A stretch of 43,478 nt of DNA from Prevotella sp. (GCA_031273295.1 JAISSD010000005.1:1-43478); one strand, 5' to 3'. Positions 15,963 through 25,291 are shown, numbered from the stretch's first letter. Made by a program: numbers and translations. The notes: generated by a model from the sequence alone, not told the origin.

Positions 15963-17198
15963 ATGATGAAAACCGTTCACATTTCAACAGGGATAACAGG
16001 AGGAGGAGCCGGTATCGCCGCACTCAGGCTACATCGAAGCCTGATGAAACATGCGGATATACAATCCGAATTCGTTCAGAGATTTCCTGTTGACCCGGAA
16101 TTTGCCGCTATCAATAATATTTATACGGCAAATACAGGCCGTTCATTTATGATCAGGGCTTTAAAGAGATACAACCTGCATGCCGAACATTTTCACCGGG
16201 TGAAACTAAACAAATATCCCCCAAATTACGAGATAGCGACATTTGCTACCACATCGTACAGACTGGAACAGCTACCGATAATAAAAGAAGCGGATATTAT
16301 CCATTTGCACTGGGTTTCCGAATTTCTGAATTATCCTACTTTCTTCAAGAATGTGAAACAGCCTGTTGTCTGGACATTACATGATATAAATCCCTTTGCG
16401 GGTATGTTCCACTTCGAATCCGACAGGCTAAAAAATATGGATACATACAAAAAACCGGATGAACAGACAAGAAAAATTAAAACGAGATCAATAAACAGGA
16501 AAGATAATATTCATATCGTCTGCCTTTCGGAATGGATGAAGAAAAAATCGGAAGCGAGTGAAGCCTTGGGGCGCTACCCCCATTATTTGATACCCAACGG
16601 ACTTGATCTTTCAGATTATCCGGTTATGGACAAGACTGCCGCAAAACAAAAAGCAGGAGTAAACTGCGGCCTCAAAACTTTTATAATAGTAGGCGCGCAG
16701 CTAGGCAATATACAGAAAGGGTTCCCCCTGTTTTTTGATACTGTAAACAAAATGAACAGGTCTGATTTCCAGTTAATTTCAATTGGCCGTTTGCCGGATA
16801 ATTTAAAAGTCGGAAACAACATTAACCATATCCATTTTGAAAAAATAACCGAGATCCCCGAACTCAACAGTCTGTATTCTGCCGCCGACCTTACAATTAT
16901 ACCTTCACTTGAAGACAATCTGCCGAACGTCATGCTTGAATCGTTTGCCAACGGCGTACCTGTCATGAGTTTCAGCAATGGAGGCATGGCCGAACATGTA
17001 AAAACCGGAGAAAACGGCATACGGATAAACGAGACCGGCGTAAAGCCTTTGATGCAAAGCCTTGAAGATTTTTTGGATAACAAGTATGCCTTTGACAGCA
17101 AAGCAATAAGGGATTATGCCGTAAATACATTTTCCGACACTCTCCAAACAGAGAGATACATACGGTTATATAAAGACATATCAAACAATAAAAGATGA
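15963..17198 (+). CDS. Family 4 glycosyltransferase
   Basis: This 411-residue GT-B enzyme is a retaining sugar transferase. The N-terminal domain starts MKTVHISTGITGGGAGIAALRLH (glycine-rich loop), with IIHLHWVSEFLNYPT and VVWTLHDINPFAGMFHFE in the middle. The C-terminal half has the donor-binding SLEDNLPNVMLESFANGVPVMSF, which contains the E-x7-E motif of GT4. The same gene order (GT2s, GT4) is common in surface-glycan loci. It overlaps the next gene by ATGA at 17195. It sits at the switch from AT-rich to more GC-balanced genes. Confidence 0.9.
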   Translation: MMKTVHISTGITGGGAGIAALRLHRSLMKHADIQSEFVQRFPVDPEFAAINNIYTANTGRSFMIRALKRYNLHAEHFHRVKLNKYPPNYEIATFATTSYRLEQLPIIKEADIIHLHWVSEFLNYPTFFKNVKQPVVWTLHDINPFAGMFHFESDRLKNMDTYKKPDEQTRKIKTRSINRKDNIHIVCLSEWMKKKSEASEALGRYPHYLIPNGLDLSDYPVMDKTAAKQKAGVNCGLKTFIIVGAQLGNIQKGFPLFFDTVNKMNRSDFQLISIGRLPDNLKVGNNINHIHFEKITEIPELNSLYSAADLTIIPSLEDNLPNVMLESFANGVPVMSFSNGGMAEHVKTGENGIRINETGVKPLMQSLEDFLDNKYAFDSKAIRDYAVNTFSDTLQTERYIRLYKDISNNKR

Positions 17199-17983
17199 AA
17201 CTATCCATTATTACAATCAATTACAATAATGCGGGCGGACTGGAAAGAACCTTTGATAGTGTTGTATCTCAAGGCTATTCCGGCTTTGAACATATAGTCA
17301 TCGATGGAGGCTCTACCGACGCCAGCATAGAGGTTATAAAAAAATACGGTCAACATGTAACCTACTGGGTCAGCGAACCTGACAATGGCATTTACAATGC
17401 AATGAATAAAGGTATCGGGCAGACCGCCGGAGAGTACCTGTTGTTTCTTAATAGTGGAGATACACTCTGCCGGGATGCGAATCTGAAACAACTGACAGGT
17501 CACTTGACAGGGGAAGACATTATTTACTTTAACCTGGAGGTGTGCGACACGGCAAATAATAACAGGTTCATCAAAACATATCCCGATATCCTTGATTTCA
17601 AATACTTTGCAGAAGACTCCCTACCCCACATGGGTAGCTTCATAAAAAGAGATCTTCTGGTAAAATACGGCGGCTATTCCGAAAAAATGAAAATAGTTTC
17701 CGATTGGGCCTTCTTTGTAGACGCCGTCTGCCTTCGCCATTGCACATACAGGCATGTTGAGGGTTATTTTTCCACATTCTATCTGGACGGAACAAGTTCC
17801 GACGCCCAAAACCGCCGCTTGCTAATGACCGAAAGAGATAACCATATCGCATCTGCGTACAAGCTCTATGACAGTTTGTATAAAGACTGGATGAATAAAA
17901 AGCAGGAACTGTACAAACCGAAAATTTCTGCAAACGTAAAATTTCTAAAAAAGACAGGTCTGCTAAAATGGCTGAAACGTTGA
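17195..17983 (+). CDS. Family 2 glycosyltransferase
   Basis: This 262-residue protein shows LSIITINYNNAGGLERTFDS, HIVIDGGSTDAS, VSEPDNGIYNAMNKGI and the metal site FLNSGDTLC, the pattern of the WcaE-like subgroup. SLPHMGSFIKRDLL and KIVSDWAFFVDAV complete the acceptor half. It is closely similar in layout to the protein at 23720-24538, so the two may be old duplicates. It overlaps both neighbours (4 bases upstream, 16 downstream). Confidence 0.88.
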   Translation: MKLSIITINYNNAGGLERTFDSVVSQGYSGFEHIVIDGGSTDASIEVIKKYGQHVTYWVSEPDNGIYNAMNKGIGQTAGEYLLFLNSGDTLCRDANLKQLTGHLTGEDIIYFNLEVCDTANNNRFIKTYPDILDFKYFAEDSLPHMGSFIKRDLLVKYGGYSEKMKIVSDWAFFVDAVCLRHCTYRHVEGYFSTFYLDGTSSDAQNRRLLMTERDNHIASAYKLYDSLYKDWMNKKQELYKPKISANVKFLKKTGLLKWLKR

Positions 17984-18846
17984 ACAGTATCACAAACCCG
18001 AAGATATCGATAATTGTTCCCTGTTACAATCAGGACAAATATTTGCCCGATACGCTGCAATCCGTGTTAAACCAGGATTACGCCAATTGGGAATGTATCA
18101 TTGTAAATGACGGCTCGCCGGATAATACCGAAGAGGTAGCCGGACTATGGACAGCAAAAGACAATCGCTTCAGGTATTTCAAGAAAGAAAATGGAGGGTT
18201 ATCCGACGCACGCAATTTCGGTATAAAACACGCCTCGGGCGAATATATTCTGCCATTGGACTCCGATGACAAAATAGGGCCGCAATACACAAGCGAAGCC
18301 ATGGATGTTTTCAGGAATGACCCTGAAGTAAAGGTTGTGTACAGTAACCTTGTTTTATTCGGAACGAAAAACCGGAAATTCAGAACTCCTGATTTCGATT
18401 ATAAAAAATTGTTTGAAGAGAACCTGATCTTTTGTTCGGGAATATACCGGAAGAGCGATTTTTTGCAAACACCGGGTTACAATACCAATATGACGGGAGG
18501 TCTCGAAGACTGGGATTTCTGGCTGGGATTTATCAAAAAAGACGATAAAGTCGTCAAACTGGAAAAGTACCATTTCTACTATCGGATAAAAGAAGTTTCC
18601 ATGCTGTCGTCTCTTGATAAAGAGCAAAATGAACGATTGCTTCTTCAAATCTTCAAAAATCATCTATCTTTGTATCTTGAATACTTTAACCCCGTAAGGG
18701 AACATATCGAGGCAAAATATTTTAGAGAAAAAGCCAGTCTGTACAGGAACTCCATCGAATACAAGACAGGGAACTTTCTATGCTCCCCCGTCAAGTTTAT
18801 GGGAAAAGTATTCCGCAGGGTTTTTTCACAGAGAAAATCGGATTGA
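17968..18846 (+). CDS. Family 2 glycosyltransferase
   Basis: This 292-residue enzyme has KISIIVPCYNQDKYLPDTLQS, CIIVNDGSPDNTEE, ENGGLSDARNFGIKHASGEY and the DxD site LPLDSDDKIGP, plus GGLEDWDFWLGFIKK as the acceptor-side acidic motif. It starts 16 bases before the end of the preceding gene, so the two are translationally coupled. Likely one of the chain-building steps; specificity unknown. Confidence 0.88.
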   Translation: MAETLNSITNPKISIIVPCYNQDKYLPDTLQSVLNQDYANWECIIVNDGSPDNTEEVAGLWTAKDNRFRYFKKENGGLSDARNFGIKHASGEYILPLDSDDKIGPQYTSEAMDVFRNDPEVKVVYSNLVLFGTKNRKFRTPDFDYKKLFEENLIFCSGIYRKSDFLQTPGYNTNMTGGLEDWDFWLGFIKKDDKVVKLEKYHFYYRIKEVSMLSSLDKEQNERLLLQIFKNHLSLYLEYFNPVREHIEAKYFREKASLYRNSIEYKTGNFLCSPVKFMGKVFRRVFSQRKSD

Positions 18847-18857
18847 TACAAACTGTT

Positions 18858-19712
18858 ATGAAAATAAACGTCATACTCGTCACCTACAATCATGCCGGAT
18901 ATATACGCCAGGCGCTCGAAAGCATACTGATGCAAAAAACGGCGCACGATGTGGAAATTATTGTGGCGGACGATTGTTCGACCGATAATACGGTAGACAT
19001 AATTAAAGAATATACGGACAAGACGTCTTTTACTTTCAATTTTTTGTCGTCTCTCCATAACGCAGGCTACAACAAAAACTACCGGCAAGCCTTTGCCGCC
19101 TGCACGGGAGACTATGTGGCCATTATGGAAGGAGATGACTATTGGGTAAAACCGAATCATTTACAAAACCATATTGATTTTTTAGAAAAACATTCCGGTG
19201 CTTCCATGAGTTACAACAGGCATATACGGCTGTTTGCCGGCCAGGACAGGGAAGAAATATTCGATTGGGTCGACGCCAGGGATCATGAACAGGTTACTAC
19301 CGAAGATCTGGCTTTGGGAAACCGCATAGGAAACCTTTCCTGCTGCGTCTTCAGAGGAAAACATATACAGGGTCTCGATCAAAAGCTTTTCGACATGGAG
19401 ATTGCCGACTGGATGCTGGGAATGTATATGGGACAGTTCGGCCCTCTGCTTTATCTGAAAGATGCGACTACCGCATACCGTATTCACGACAACGGACAAT
19501 GGTCGCGTATGAACGGCAAAGCGCAATGTATGAGAGTTTTGGATTTAATAAACGAATATGACAAGTATTTCAACTATAAATATACGGAGGCTTTTACAAA
19601 ACATAAACGAAGGCTGGAAATACTGCTTTATGGCGATAAATCGCTAAAAGGACGTATAAAAAATATTACGCCCGGATCTATCCGGAAATTTTACAGAAAA
19701 CTTTTTAACTAA
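18858..19712 (+). CDS. Family 2 glycosyltransferase
   Basis: The track start at 18780 adds 26 residues that do not fit the family and overlaps the previous gene; the ATG at 18858, before KINVILVTYNHAGYI, is the natural start (284 residues). Motifs: ESILMQKTAHDVEIIVADDCSTDNT, CTGDYVAIMEGDDYWVKPNHLQ (metal site EGDD) and a C-terminal part with YLKDATTAYRIHDNGQWS. It is related to the protein at 22691-23626 (same QK(T)...EDCSTDNT / GDDYW subtype). Confidence 0.87.
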   Translation: MKINVILVTYNHAGYIRQALESILMQKTAHDVEIIVADDCSTDNTVDIIKEYTDKTSFTFNFLSSLHNAGYNKNYRQAFAACTGDYVAIMEGDDYWVKPNHLQNHIDFLEKHSGASMSYNRHIRLFAGQDREEIFDWVDARDHEQVTTEDLALGNRIGNLSCCVFRGKHIQGLDQKLFDMEIADWMLGMYMGQFGPLLYLKDATTAYRIHDNGQWSRMNGKAQCMRVLDLINEYDKYFNYKYTEAFTKHKRRLEILLYGDKSLKGRIKNITPGSIRKFYRKLFN

Positions 19713-19766
19713 TTATCCGTTATAATCACAAGTAAAGAAAAACCCTAACCCCTAACTACAGAATAT

Positions 19767-20888
19767 ATGAGTAAAAAGATAATGGTTACCCGGCCTGCCC
19801 TTCCTCCATTGGAAGAGTTTATCCCCTACCTGGAAAAGATATGGGACAATAAATGGCTGACCAACGACGGGCCTTTTCACCGGCAATTCGAAAAAGAACT
19901 GGCCGAATATCTGGGCGTCAAATACATATCCGTATTCGCAAACGGCACGCTGGCTTTAATAACTGCTTTGCAGGCCTTGCGCATAACGGGAGAGGTTATT
20001 ACAACGCCATTCAGCTTTGTGGCAACAACGCACTCGTTGTGGTGGAATAATATCAAACCTGTATTTGCAGACATAGAGGATGTGCATTATAACATCGACC
20101 CGGCTAAAATAGAAGCCGCCATAACGCCGCAAACAACAGCCATTATGCCTGTACACGTATTTGGCAATCCGTGCAACGTGGAAGAAATACAGCGCATTGC
20201 GGATATTTACGGACTACGCGTAATATACGACGCCGCACATGCCTTCGCCGTAAAGAAAGACAATCGATCCGTCGCGAACTGGGGCGATTTATCCATACTC
20301 AGTTTCCATGCCACAAAAGTATTCAATACAATAGAAGGCGGCGCGATCGTTTGCCGGGACGAAAAGACAAAGCAACGTATCGACCTGCTAAAGAACTTCG
20401 GCTTCCGCAACGAAACAACGGTAATAGAACCTGGAATCAACGCGAAAATGAACGAATTGCAGGCCGCGTACGGCTCGCTCCAATTGAAATATATGGACAG
20501 CTACATTGCCAAACGCCTCAAAACGGCCGCATTGTATGACAGCCTGCTCAAAAAGGTGAAAGGCATTACCTGCATGGAAGTGGAAGATGGCATATCCCAT
20601 ACTTACCCTTATTATCCGGTACGCGTCAAGACAGCGGAATATGGCATAAGCCGTGACGACTTGTATTTCAAATTGCAGGAATACGATATTTTCGGACGTC
20701 GCTATTTCTATCCGCTTATCAGCGATTTTCCTACCTATAAAGGATTGCCGTCCGCTAGCGCAAGCAATTTGCCTGTGGCCGCCCAAGTGGCAAAAGAAAT
20801 CGTATGCCTTCCCATGTATGCCGGTCTGGAACCGGAAGATGTGGAACGAATATGCGGCCTTATACAACAATTTTCAGGTAAAAAATAA
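19767..20888 (+). CDS. DegT/DnrJ/EryC1-family sugar aminotransferase
   Basis: This 373-residue PLP enzyme would convert a nucleotide-linked keto-sugar to an amino sugar with a glutamate-type donor. NDGPFHRQFEKELAEYLGVK and SVFANGTLALITALQ match the family opening, TTPFSFVATTHSLWW and VYDAAHAF-type text (VIYDAAHAFAVKK) give the PLP ring contacts, and SFHATKVFNTIEGGAIVC carries the Schiff-base lysine (about K183). It resembles VioA/FdtB/QdtB-type 4- or 3-aminotransferases, but which sugar cannot be decided. It begins the sub-block DegT, WbqC, PLP protein. Confidence 0.9.
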   Translation: MSKKIMVTRPALPPLEEFIPYLEKIWDNKWLTNDGPFHRQFEKELAEYLGVKYISVFANGTLALITALQALRITGEVITTPFSFVATTHSLWWNNIKPVFADIEDVHYNIDPAKIEAAITPQTTAIMPVHVFGNPCNVEEIQRIADIYGLRVIYDAAHAFAVKKDNRSVANWGDLSILSFHATKVFNTIEGGAIVCRDEKTKQRIDLLKNFGFRNETTVIEPGINAKMNELQAAYGSLQLKYMDSYIAKRLKTAALYDSLLKKVKGITCMEVEDGISHTYPYYPVRVKTAEYGISRDDLYFKLQEYDIFGRRYFYPLISDFPTYKGLPSASASNLPVAAQVAKEIVCLPMYAGLEPEDVERICGLIQQFSGKK

Positions 20889-20912
20889 AAAAAACAAGCC
20901 GTTTGCCGGTTC

Positions 20913-20924
20913 CCGGAATTCCGG
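20913..20924. repeat. Palindrome CCGGAATTCCGG
   Basis: A perfect 12-base palindrome in the 75-base gap between the aminotransferase and the WbqC gene. It may form a small hairpin at the mRNA level; no T-run follows, so it is not a clear terminator. Confidence 0.4.
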
Positions 20925-20963
20925 TATACTGCAAACCGATACATTTGTAACTGTTTATTAAAA

Positions 20964-21698
20964 ATGAAACTGGGGATAATGCAACCTTACTTTTTGCCGT
21001 ATATCGGATATTTTCAATTGCTGAATGCCGTTGACAGGTATGTGATATATGACAACATACAATATACGAAGAAAGGCTGGATTAACCGGAACCGTATTCT
21101 GCAAAACGGAAAGAGCCAGACGATCACTGTTCCGCTGGAAAAAGACTCCGATTATCTGGACGTCAAAGAACGCCGTATATCAGCCGGTTTCGATAAAAAG
21201 AAATTGCTGAACCAGATAAAAGAATCCTACAGGAAAGCCCCTTGTTTTGATATTTCGATGCCTTTAATCGAAAATATCATCAATTACAACGAGAATAATC
21301 TGTTTCATTACGTAGATAATTCTGTCCGTGAAATATGTAATTTTTTGAATATAGATACTGAAATAACAGTTTCGTCTACGCTAGATATAGACCATTCTCT
21401 GAAAGGGCAGGACAAAGTAATTGCCATTTGCAAAAAACTGGGAGCAAGCGATTATTACAATGCAATCGGCGGACAGGAACTGTATTCCCCCGAAGATTTC
21501 AGTCGCGAAAATATAAACCTGTATTTCGTTTCCGCCAACCCGATAGAATACGGCCAGTTCAAAAACGAATTCGCGCCCCGGCTTTCCATTCTGGACGTTA
21601 TCATGTTTAATACGGTAGATAAAATAAAGAGAATGCTAAATGATTATAAATTGATTAACTGCCCCTTGGGGGAGACAGGGAGGAACTTGTGCACATGA
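20964..21698 (+). CDS. WbqC-family protein
   Basis: This 244-residue protein opens with KLGIMQPYFLPYIGYFQLLNA, the signature of the WbqC-like family, then YVIYDNIQYTKKGWINRNRI and a C-terminal FAPRLSILDVIMFN-like stretch. WbqC proteins are found in O-antigen clusters; they are thought to help in amino-sugar modification, but no reaction is certain to me. It lies directly between two PLP-aminotransferase-like genes and overlaps the second by ATGA, which suggests that the three act on the same amino sugar. Confidence 0.88.
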   Translation: MKLGIMQPYFLPYIGYFQLLNAVDRYVIYDNIQYTKKGWINRNRILQNGKSQTITVPLEKDSDYLDVKERRISAGFDKKKLLNQIKESYRKAPCFDISMPLIENIINYNENNLFHYVDNSVREICNFLNIDTEITVSSTLDIDHSLKGQDKVIAICKKLGASDYYNAIGGQELYSPEDFSRENINLYFVSANPIEYGQFKNEFAPRLSILDVIMFNTVDKIKRMLNDYKLINCPLGETGRNLCT

Positions 21699-22684
21699 AA
21701 GAAATAGGCGGATACTTCGAACTTCAATTAAGAAAAGGGGAACACTACCATAAAGGCGCTGTTCGGTTGAATACTGCCCGCAACTGCCTTGAGTATATAC
21801 TGAGAGCCAAAAAGTACAAAAAGATATACATCCCTTACCTCAACTCGGAAGTGATACGGGAACCCATGAAGAAACTGGGAATTGAATACGAATTCTACTC
21901 CGTCGATCTCAAAATAGACCCCCTTTTCGACAGGGAACTCGCTCCTGACGAAGTCTTTCTTTATTCGGATATTTACGGTATTAAATGCAATACTGTCGGT
22001 AAACTGGTCAAAAGGTTTGGAAAGCAGTTGATAGTGGATAATACCCATGCTTTCTTCTCGCGCCCGTACGAAGGAATAGATACGATTTACTCGCCGCGCA
22101 AGTTTTTCGGGCTACCCGACGGCGCATATCTCTATACCGACACGTTATTAAATGACGAGTTTGAACAGGACATGTCCATTCCCCGCATGACTCACCTGAT
22201 GAAGCGCATTGAATACGGAAACGCGGGCGCAGCCTACCGGGATTATCTGGACTATTGCGCCGGCCTCGTCAACCAGCCTGTAAAAAGAATGTCCAACCTG
22301 ACAAATGCACTGCTGGCAAATATAGATTACGAGAATTTGAAAGAAAGGCAGATTGCCAATTTCAGGTATCTGCACTCTGTTCTGGGCAAGGATAACAGGT
22401 ATGAGTATGACGATCTTCCGGCTGATACCTGTCCGCTCGGTTACATGTTCTATTCGGAAGACTCCGGTTTGAGAAAGAAACTGATAGACAACAGGATATA
22501 CGTTTCTACCTACTGGCGGGAGACTCTGGATCTGGTAAAAAAAGATTCTGCCGAATACAGGATTGTGAATTATCTGTTACCTTTACCTTGCGATCACAGA
22601 TATGACGAGGAAGACATGAAAAGGATAGTGGAAACAATTCGCCTTCCCGGCCTCGCCAAAAGGGAAGAAATGCAAAGAGAGTAA
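21695..22684 (+). CDS. DegT-like PLP-fold protein
   Basis: The track begins at GTG 21689; the ATG at 21695 overlaps the WbqC stop (ATGA) and follows a purine-rich GGGAGG. The 329-residue protein has a fold-type I aminotransferase layout: VRLNTARNCLEYILRA, YIPYLNSEVI, LIVDNTHAFFS (the D that binds the PLP nitrogen) and YSPRKFFGLPDGAYLYT, where the lysine is the expected Schiff-base residue. It is shorter and more divergent than the gene at 19767. Members of this subgroup often sit next to WbqC. The reaction (amination or another PLP reaction) is unknown. Confidence 0.75.
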   Translation: MKEIGGYFELQLRKGEHYHKGAVRLNTARNCLEYILRAKKYKKIYIPYLNSEVIREPMKKLGIEYEFYSVDLKIDPLFDRELAPDEVFLYSDIYGIKCNTVGKLVKRFGKQLIVDNTHAFFSRPYEGIDTIYSPRKFFGLPDGAYLYTDTLLNDEFEQDMSIPRMTHLMKRIEYGNAGAAYRDYLDYCAGLVNQPVKRMSNLTNALLANIDYENLKERQIANFRYLHSVLGKDNRYEYDDLPADTCPLGYMFYSEDSGLRKKLIDNRIYVSTYWRETLDLVKKDSAEYRIVNYLLPLPCDHRYDEEDMKRIVETIRLPGLAKREEMQRE

Positions 22685-22690
22685 TTATTT

Positions 22691-23626
22691 ATGGAAAAAG
22701 AGAATATGGATATGCAAAGCAAAGTCGACCAGCCATCCGCCTCCTCTTTAGGGGACGGGGGAAAGTGCCTGGTCTCGGTTTCCATGATTACTTACAATCA
22801 TGAAAAATTTATCGCGGAAGCCATTGAAAGTATAGTGACGCAAAAGACCGGCTTTCCTTTCGAACTGGTTATCGGAGAAGATTGCAGCACAGATAACACA
22901 CGGACTATATGCATCGAATATCAAAAGAAATATCCTGACATTATCAGGTTGAGGCTACCCGAAACCAATCAGGGAATGATGCTCAACTGGATAAACAACA
23001 TCAACGCCGGACGGGGAAAATACATTGCCCTGTGTGATGGCGACGACTATTGGACAGACTCTTGCAAGCTGCAAAAGCAGGTTGACTTTATGGAGGCAAA
23101 TCCTGATTTTGCACTCTGCTCCCATCCTGTATATACACTGATGTGCGACCATCTGGACGAAAATATAGAAATGGAACGGGATGTGCTTTCCGTGGAAGAC
23201 CTTGTCAAAAAAGACTGGGGATTACTCACAGCATCAATATTTTTCCGTAAAGATGCGCACAAAACGCCCGATTGGTATTACACGGTGAAAAATGGCGATT
23301 ATGCACTGCAGTTAATCGTGTCCTTATCCGGCAAAATCAAGTTCCTGCCCGAATATATGGCTGTTTACAGGCTGCATCCGGATGGAATATCATCCACGCT
23401 AAAGCCATTGAACCAAACGGCATGGATGACATACCTGTTGCATAAATTCGATGAATACACGGTACATAAATACAGGAAAACAATCATGGAGCGGATAAAG
23501 AGAATGTATAAGGTACAGATTTACTATGCAAAAGGTTATAGACTGCGTAAAGCCGCCGCCGCGCTTATTCTGTTCCAAAAACTGGCTTTCATCAATCCGT
23601 TTTTAATAGAATCGCTACGAAAATAA
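22691..23626 (+). CDS. Family 2 glycosyltransferase
   Basis: This 311-residue enzyme has a short polar N-terminal extension (about 28 residues) before CLVSVSMITYNHEKFI. Then come SIVTQKTGFPFELVIGEDCSTDNT, GRGKYIALCDGDDYWTD (metal site DGDD) and MAVYRLHPDGISST. It belongs to the same subtype as 18858-19712. It begins 6 bases after the PLP gene. The extension could be shortened by using the ATG at codon 6 or 8; no clear ribosome site decides. Confidence 0.87.
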   Translation: MEKENMDMQSKVDQPSASSLGDGGKCLVSVSMITYNHEKFIAEAIESIVTQKTGFPFELVIGEDCSTDNTRTICIEYQKKYPDIIRLRLPETNQGMMLNWINNINAGRGKYIALCDGDDYWTDSCKLQKQVDFMEANPDFALCSHPVYTLMCDHLDENIEMERDVLSVEDLVKKDWGLLTASIFFRKDAHKTPDWYYTVKNGDYALQLIVSLSGKIKFLPEYMAVYRLHPDGISSTLKPLNQTAWMTYLLHKFDEYTVHKYRKTIMERIKRMYKVQIYYAKGYRLRKAAAALILFQKLAFINPFLIESLRK

Positions 23627-23719
23627 GATCCCTGACCTCTTTATTATTTCTGCAAACGCAAGATCATACGTCTGTTACAGCCGGGAAACATATCAGCAAC
23701 ACCATCTTTTACTTATAAT

Positions 23720-24538
23720 ATGAAACTGTCTATTATCACCATAAACCTGAACAACAGGGCCGGACTGCAAAAGACCGTCGACAGCGTTGTTTCGCAAACA
23801 TTCGCCGATTATGAGTTTATCGTCATCGACGGTCAGTCTACCGATGGGAGTGTAGACCTTGTTTGCCGGCATGAAGATAAAATCGCTTACTGGGTAAGCG
23901 AAAAAGATAGCGGCATATACAACGCGCAAAACAAAGGGATAAAACAGGCCAGGGGAGAATACCTCTATTTTCTCAACTCCGGCGATGTGTTATATGAAAA
24001 AGACACTCTGGAAAAGGTCTTTGCCGACGACCCTCACGCCCCCTTTATCTGCGGCAACTTCTACATGGAGAAAGGGGGAAAACTGGAAGCGGACACTTCA
24101 TATAGAGACAGAGACTGGCACATGGCAATCTATGAATTGTTTTCGGGTTTCCTTTGCCATCAGGCGTTTTTTATCCATTCCGACAATTTCAGGAAATACG
24201 GATTGTACGATGAAACCTTGAAAGTAGTATCGGACTGGAAACTTTTCTTTCAGGGAATCGCCATAAGCCGCCGGCCTGTGAAATATGTGGATACCTTCAT
24301 CGTTATCTATAATATGGAAGGACTCAGTACGCAAATCGGCGGTAGCGTCATTTATGCTGAAAAGCTGAAAGTCTGCCGTGAATTACTGAACGAAAACGCA
24401 GTGAAAAAACTGGAACGGCTTTACTATCTGGAACAGAACGGCTTTGTCACCGACGTCATGAAATCCGGGAGATGGATCTACAACGGATTCCGCGTATTCT
24501 GCAAGATTGGCCGTATCTTCGGTTTTATAAAAGGTTAA
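23720..24538 (+). CDS. Family 2 glycosyltransferase
   Basis: This 272-residue enzyme is the last gene of the cluster. LSIITINLNNRAGLQKTVDSVV, FIVIDGQSTDGS, VSEKDSGIYNAQNKGI, YLYFLNSGDVLYE and VVSDWKLFFQGI match the subtype of 17195-17983. It lies 93 bases after the previous gene, where no promoter was recognised, and ends 7 bases from the convergent yidD, so the two transcripts probably overlap. Confidence 0.88.
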   Translation: MKLSIITINLNNRAGLQKTVDSVVSQTFADYEFIVIDGQSTDGSVDLVCRHEDKIAYWVSEKDSGIYNAQNKGIKQARGEYLYFLNSGDVLYEKDTLEKVFADDPHAPFICGNFYMEKGGKLEADTSYRDRDWHMAIYELFSGFLCHQAFFIHSDNFRKYGLYDETLKVVSDWKLFFQGIAISRRPVKYVDTFIVIYNMEGLSTQIGGSVIYAEKLKVCRELLNENAVKKLERLYYLEQNGFVTDVMKSGRWIYNGFRVFCKIGRIFGFIKG

Positions 24539-24545
24539 TCGATTC

Positions 24546-24767
24546 CTAGGGCACGGGGTCGTAACCATGCCCGCCCCATGGATTGCACCGGCCAATCCGC
24601 TTGACGGCCAGCCAAAAACCTTTATACGGGCCGTATTTCCTTATTGCCTGTATGGCATATTCCGAACATGTGGGCGTATACCTGCACGAGGGGGGTAACA
24701 TTGGCGATATGGCATATTTATAGAAATAGACAGGCAATAACAAAAGCCGGGACAATATCTTTTTCAT
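24546..24767 (-). CDS. yidD: Membrane protein insertion efficiency factor YidD
   Basis: This 73-residue protein has all YidD marks: an N-terminal amphipathic/hydrophobic helix ([21 protein letters not shown]), [18 protein letters not shown] and [15 protein letters not shown] at the end. YidD is a peripheral inner-membrane protein that aids YidC-dependent insertion. Its start overlaps the rnpA stop by 4 bases, the usual rnpA-yidD pairing; yidC itself is not here. Confidence 0.95.
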   Translation of the reverse strand: MKKILSRLLLLPVYFYKYAISPMLPPSCRYTPTCSEYAIQAIRKYGPYKGFWLAVKRIGRCNPWGGHGYDPVP

Positions 24768-25162
24768 ATATCCTTGTCTTCCCTCACTTTACGAACCAAT
24801 ATCGCCATCGTTTTCGATATGGCATTTTCTATTTCGGCATAATCGGACAATTCGTTTTTCAAATAAAGAAAAGCTATATTCAACCTCTTGCCTTTGTTGC
24901 CCAACAATGACGACAACTCCGATTTATTGAGACGGTAGGCCTCTCTTATCAAACGTTTTATCCTGTTACGTTTCACCGCGCGCTTAAATTTCTTTTTCGA
25001 CACGCTGACGAGTATTGAAATCCGGGGCTTGTCGGCTATGCTATCCTCCTTGATATATACTATCCTCAATGGATATGCAATAAATGATTTCCCCGAAGAA
25101 AAAAGCCTGTCAATAGATTTTGTGCTACACAACCGCTCTCCCTTTGTCAATGTATTAATCAT
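24764..25162 (-). CDS. rnpA: Ribonuclease P protein component
   Basis: The protein subunit of RNase P, which helps the catalytic RNA trim 5' leaders of pre-tRNAs. The track start at 25183 is less likely than the ATG at 25162, which gives [21 protein letters not shown], the common N terminus. The RNR signature is [20 protein letters not shown]. About 132 residues, normal size. A -7 promoter element lies about 44 bases upstream (25206-25213). Confidence 0.94.
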   Translation of the reverse strand: MINTLTKGERLCSTKSIDRLFSSGKSFIAYPLRIVYIKEDSIADKPRISILVSVSKKKFKRAVKRNRIKRLIREAYRLNKSELSSLLGNKGKRLNIAFLYLKNELSDYAEIENAISKTMAILVRKVREDKDI

Positions 25163-25205
25163 AGGAAATATACCTGTATCCATTCGGTCTTGAACAATAT
25201 GAACG

Positions 25206-25213
25206 CAAAGATA
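25206..25213 (-). promoter_or_regulatory. Promoter -7 element for rnpA-yidD
   Basis: On the minus strand the sequence reads TATCTTTG (TAnnTTTG), 44 bases before the rnpA ATG. No good -33 TTG was found. Confidence 0.5.
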
Positions 25214-25277
25214 GCGGAAATAAATTGAAAAGGGCGCTTTTACGCCGGCGACAATTTGAAATCACCCGATTGAAAAA

Positions 25278-25291
25278 TGCATGATCATGCA
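25278..25291. repeat. Palindrome TGCATGATCATGCA
   Basis: A perfect 14-base palindrome about 65 bases upstream of the rnpA -7 element. It could be a dimeric regulator site; no T-run follows. Confidence 0.4.
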
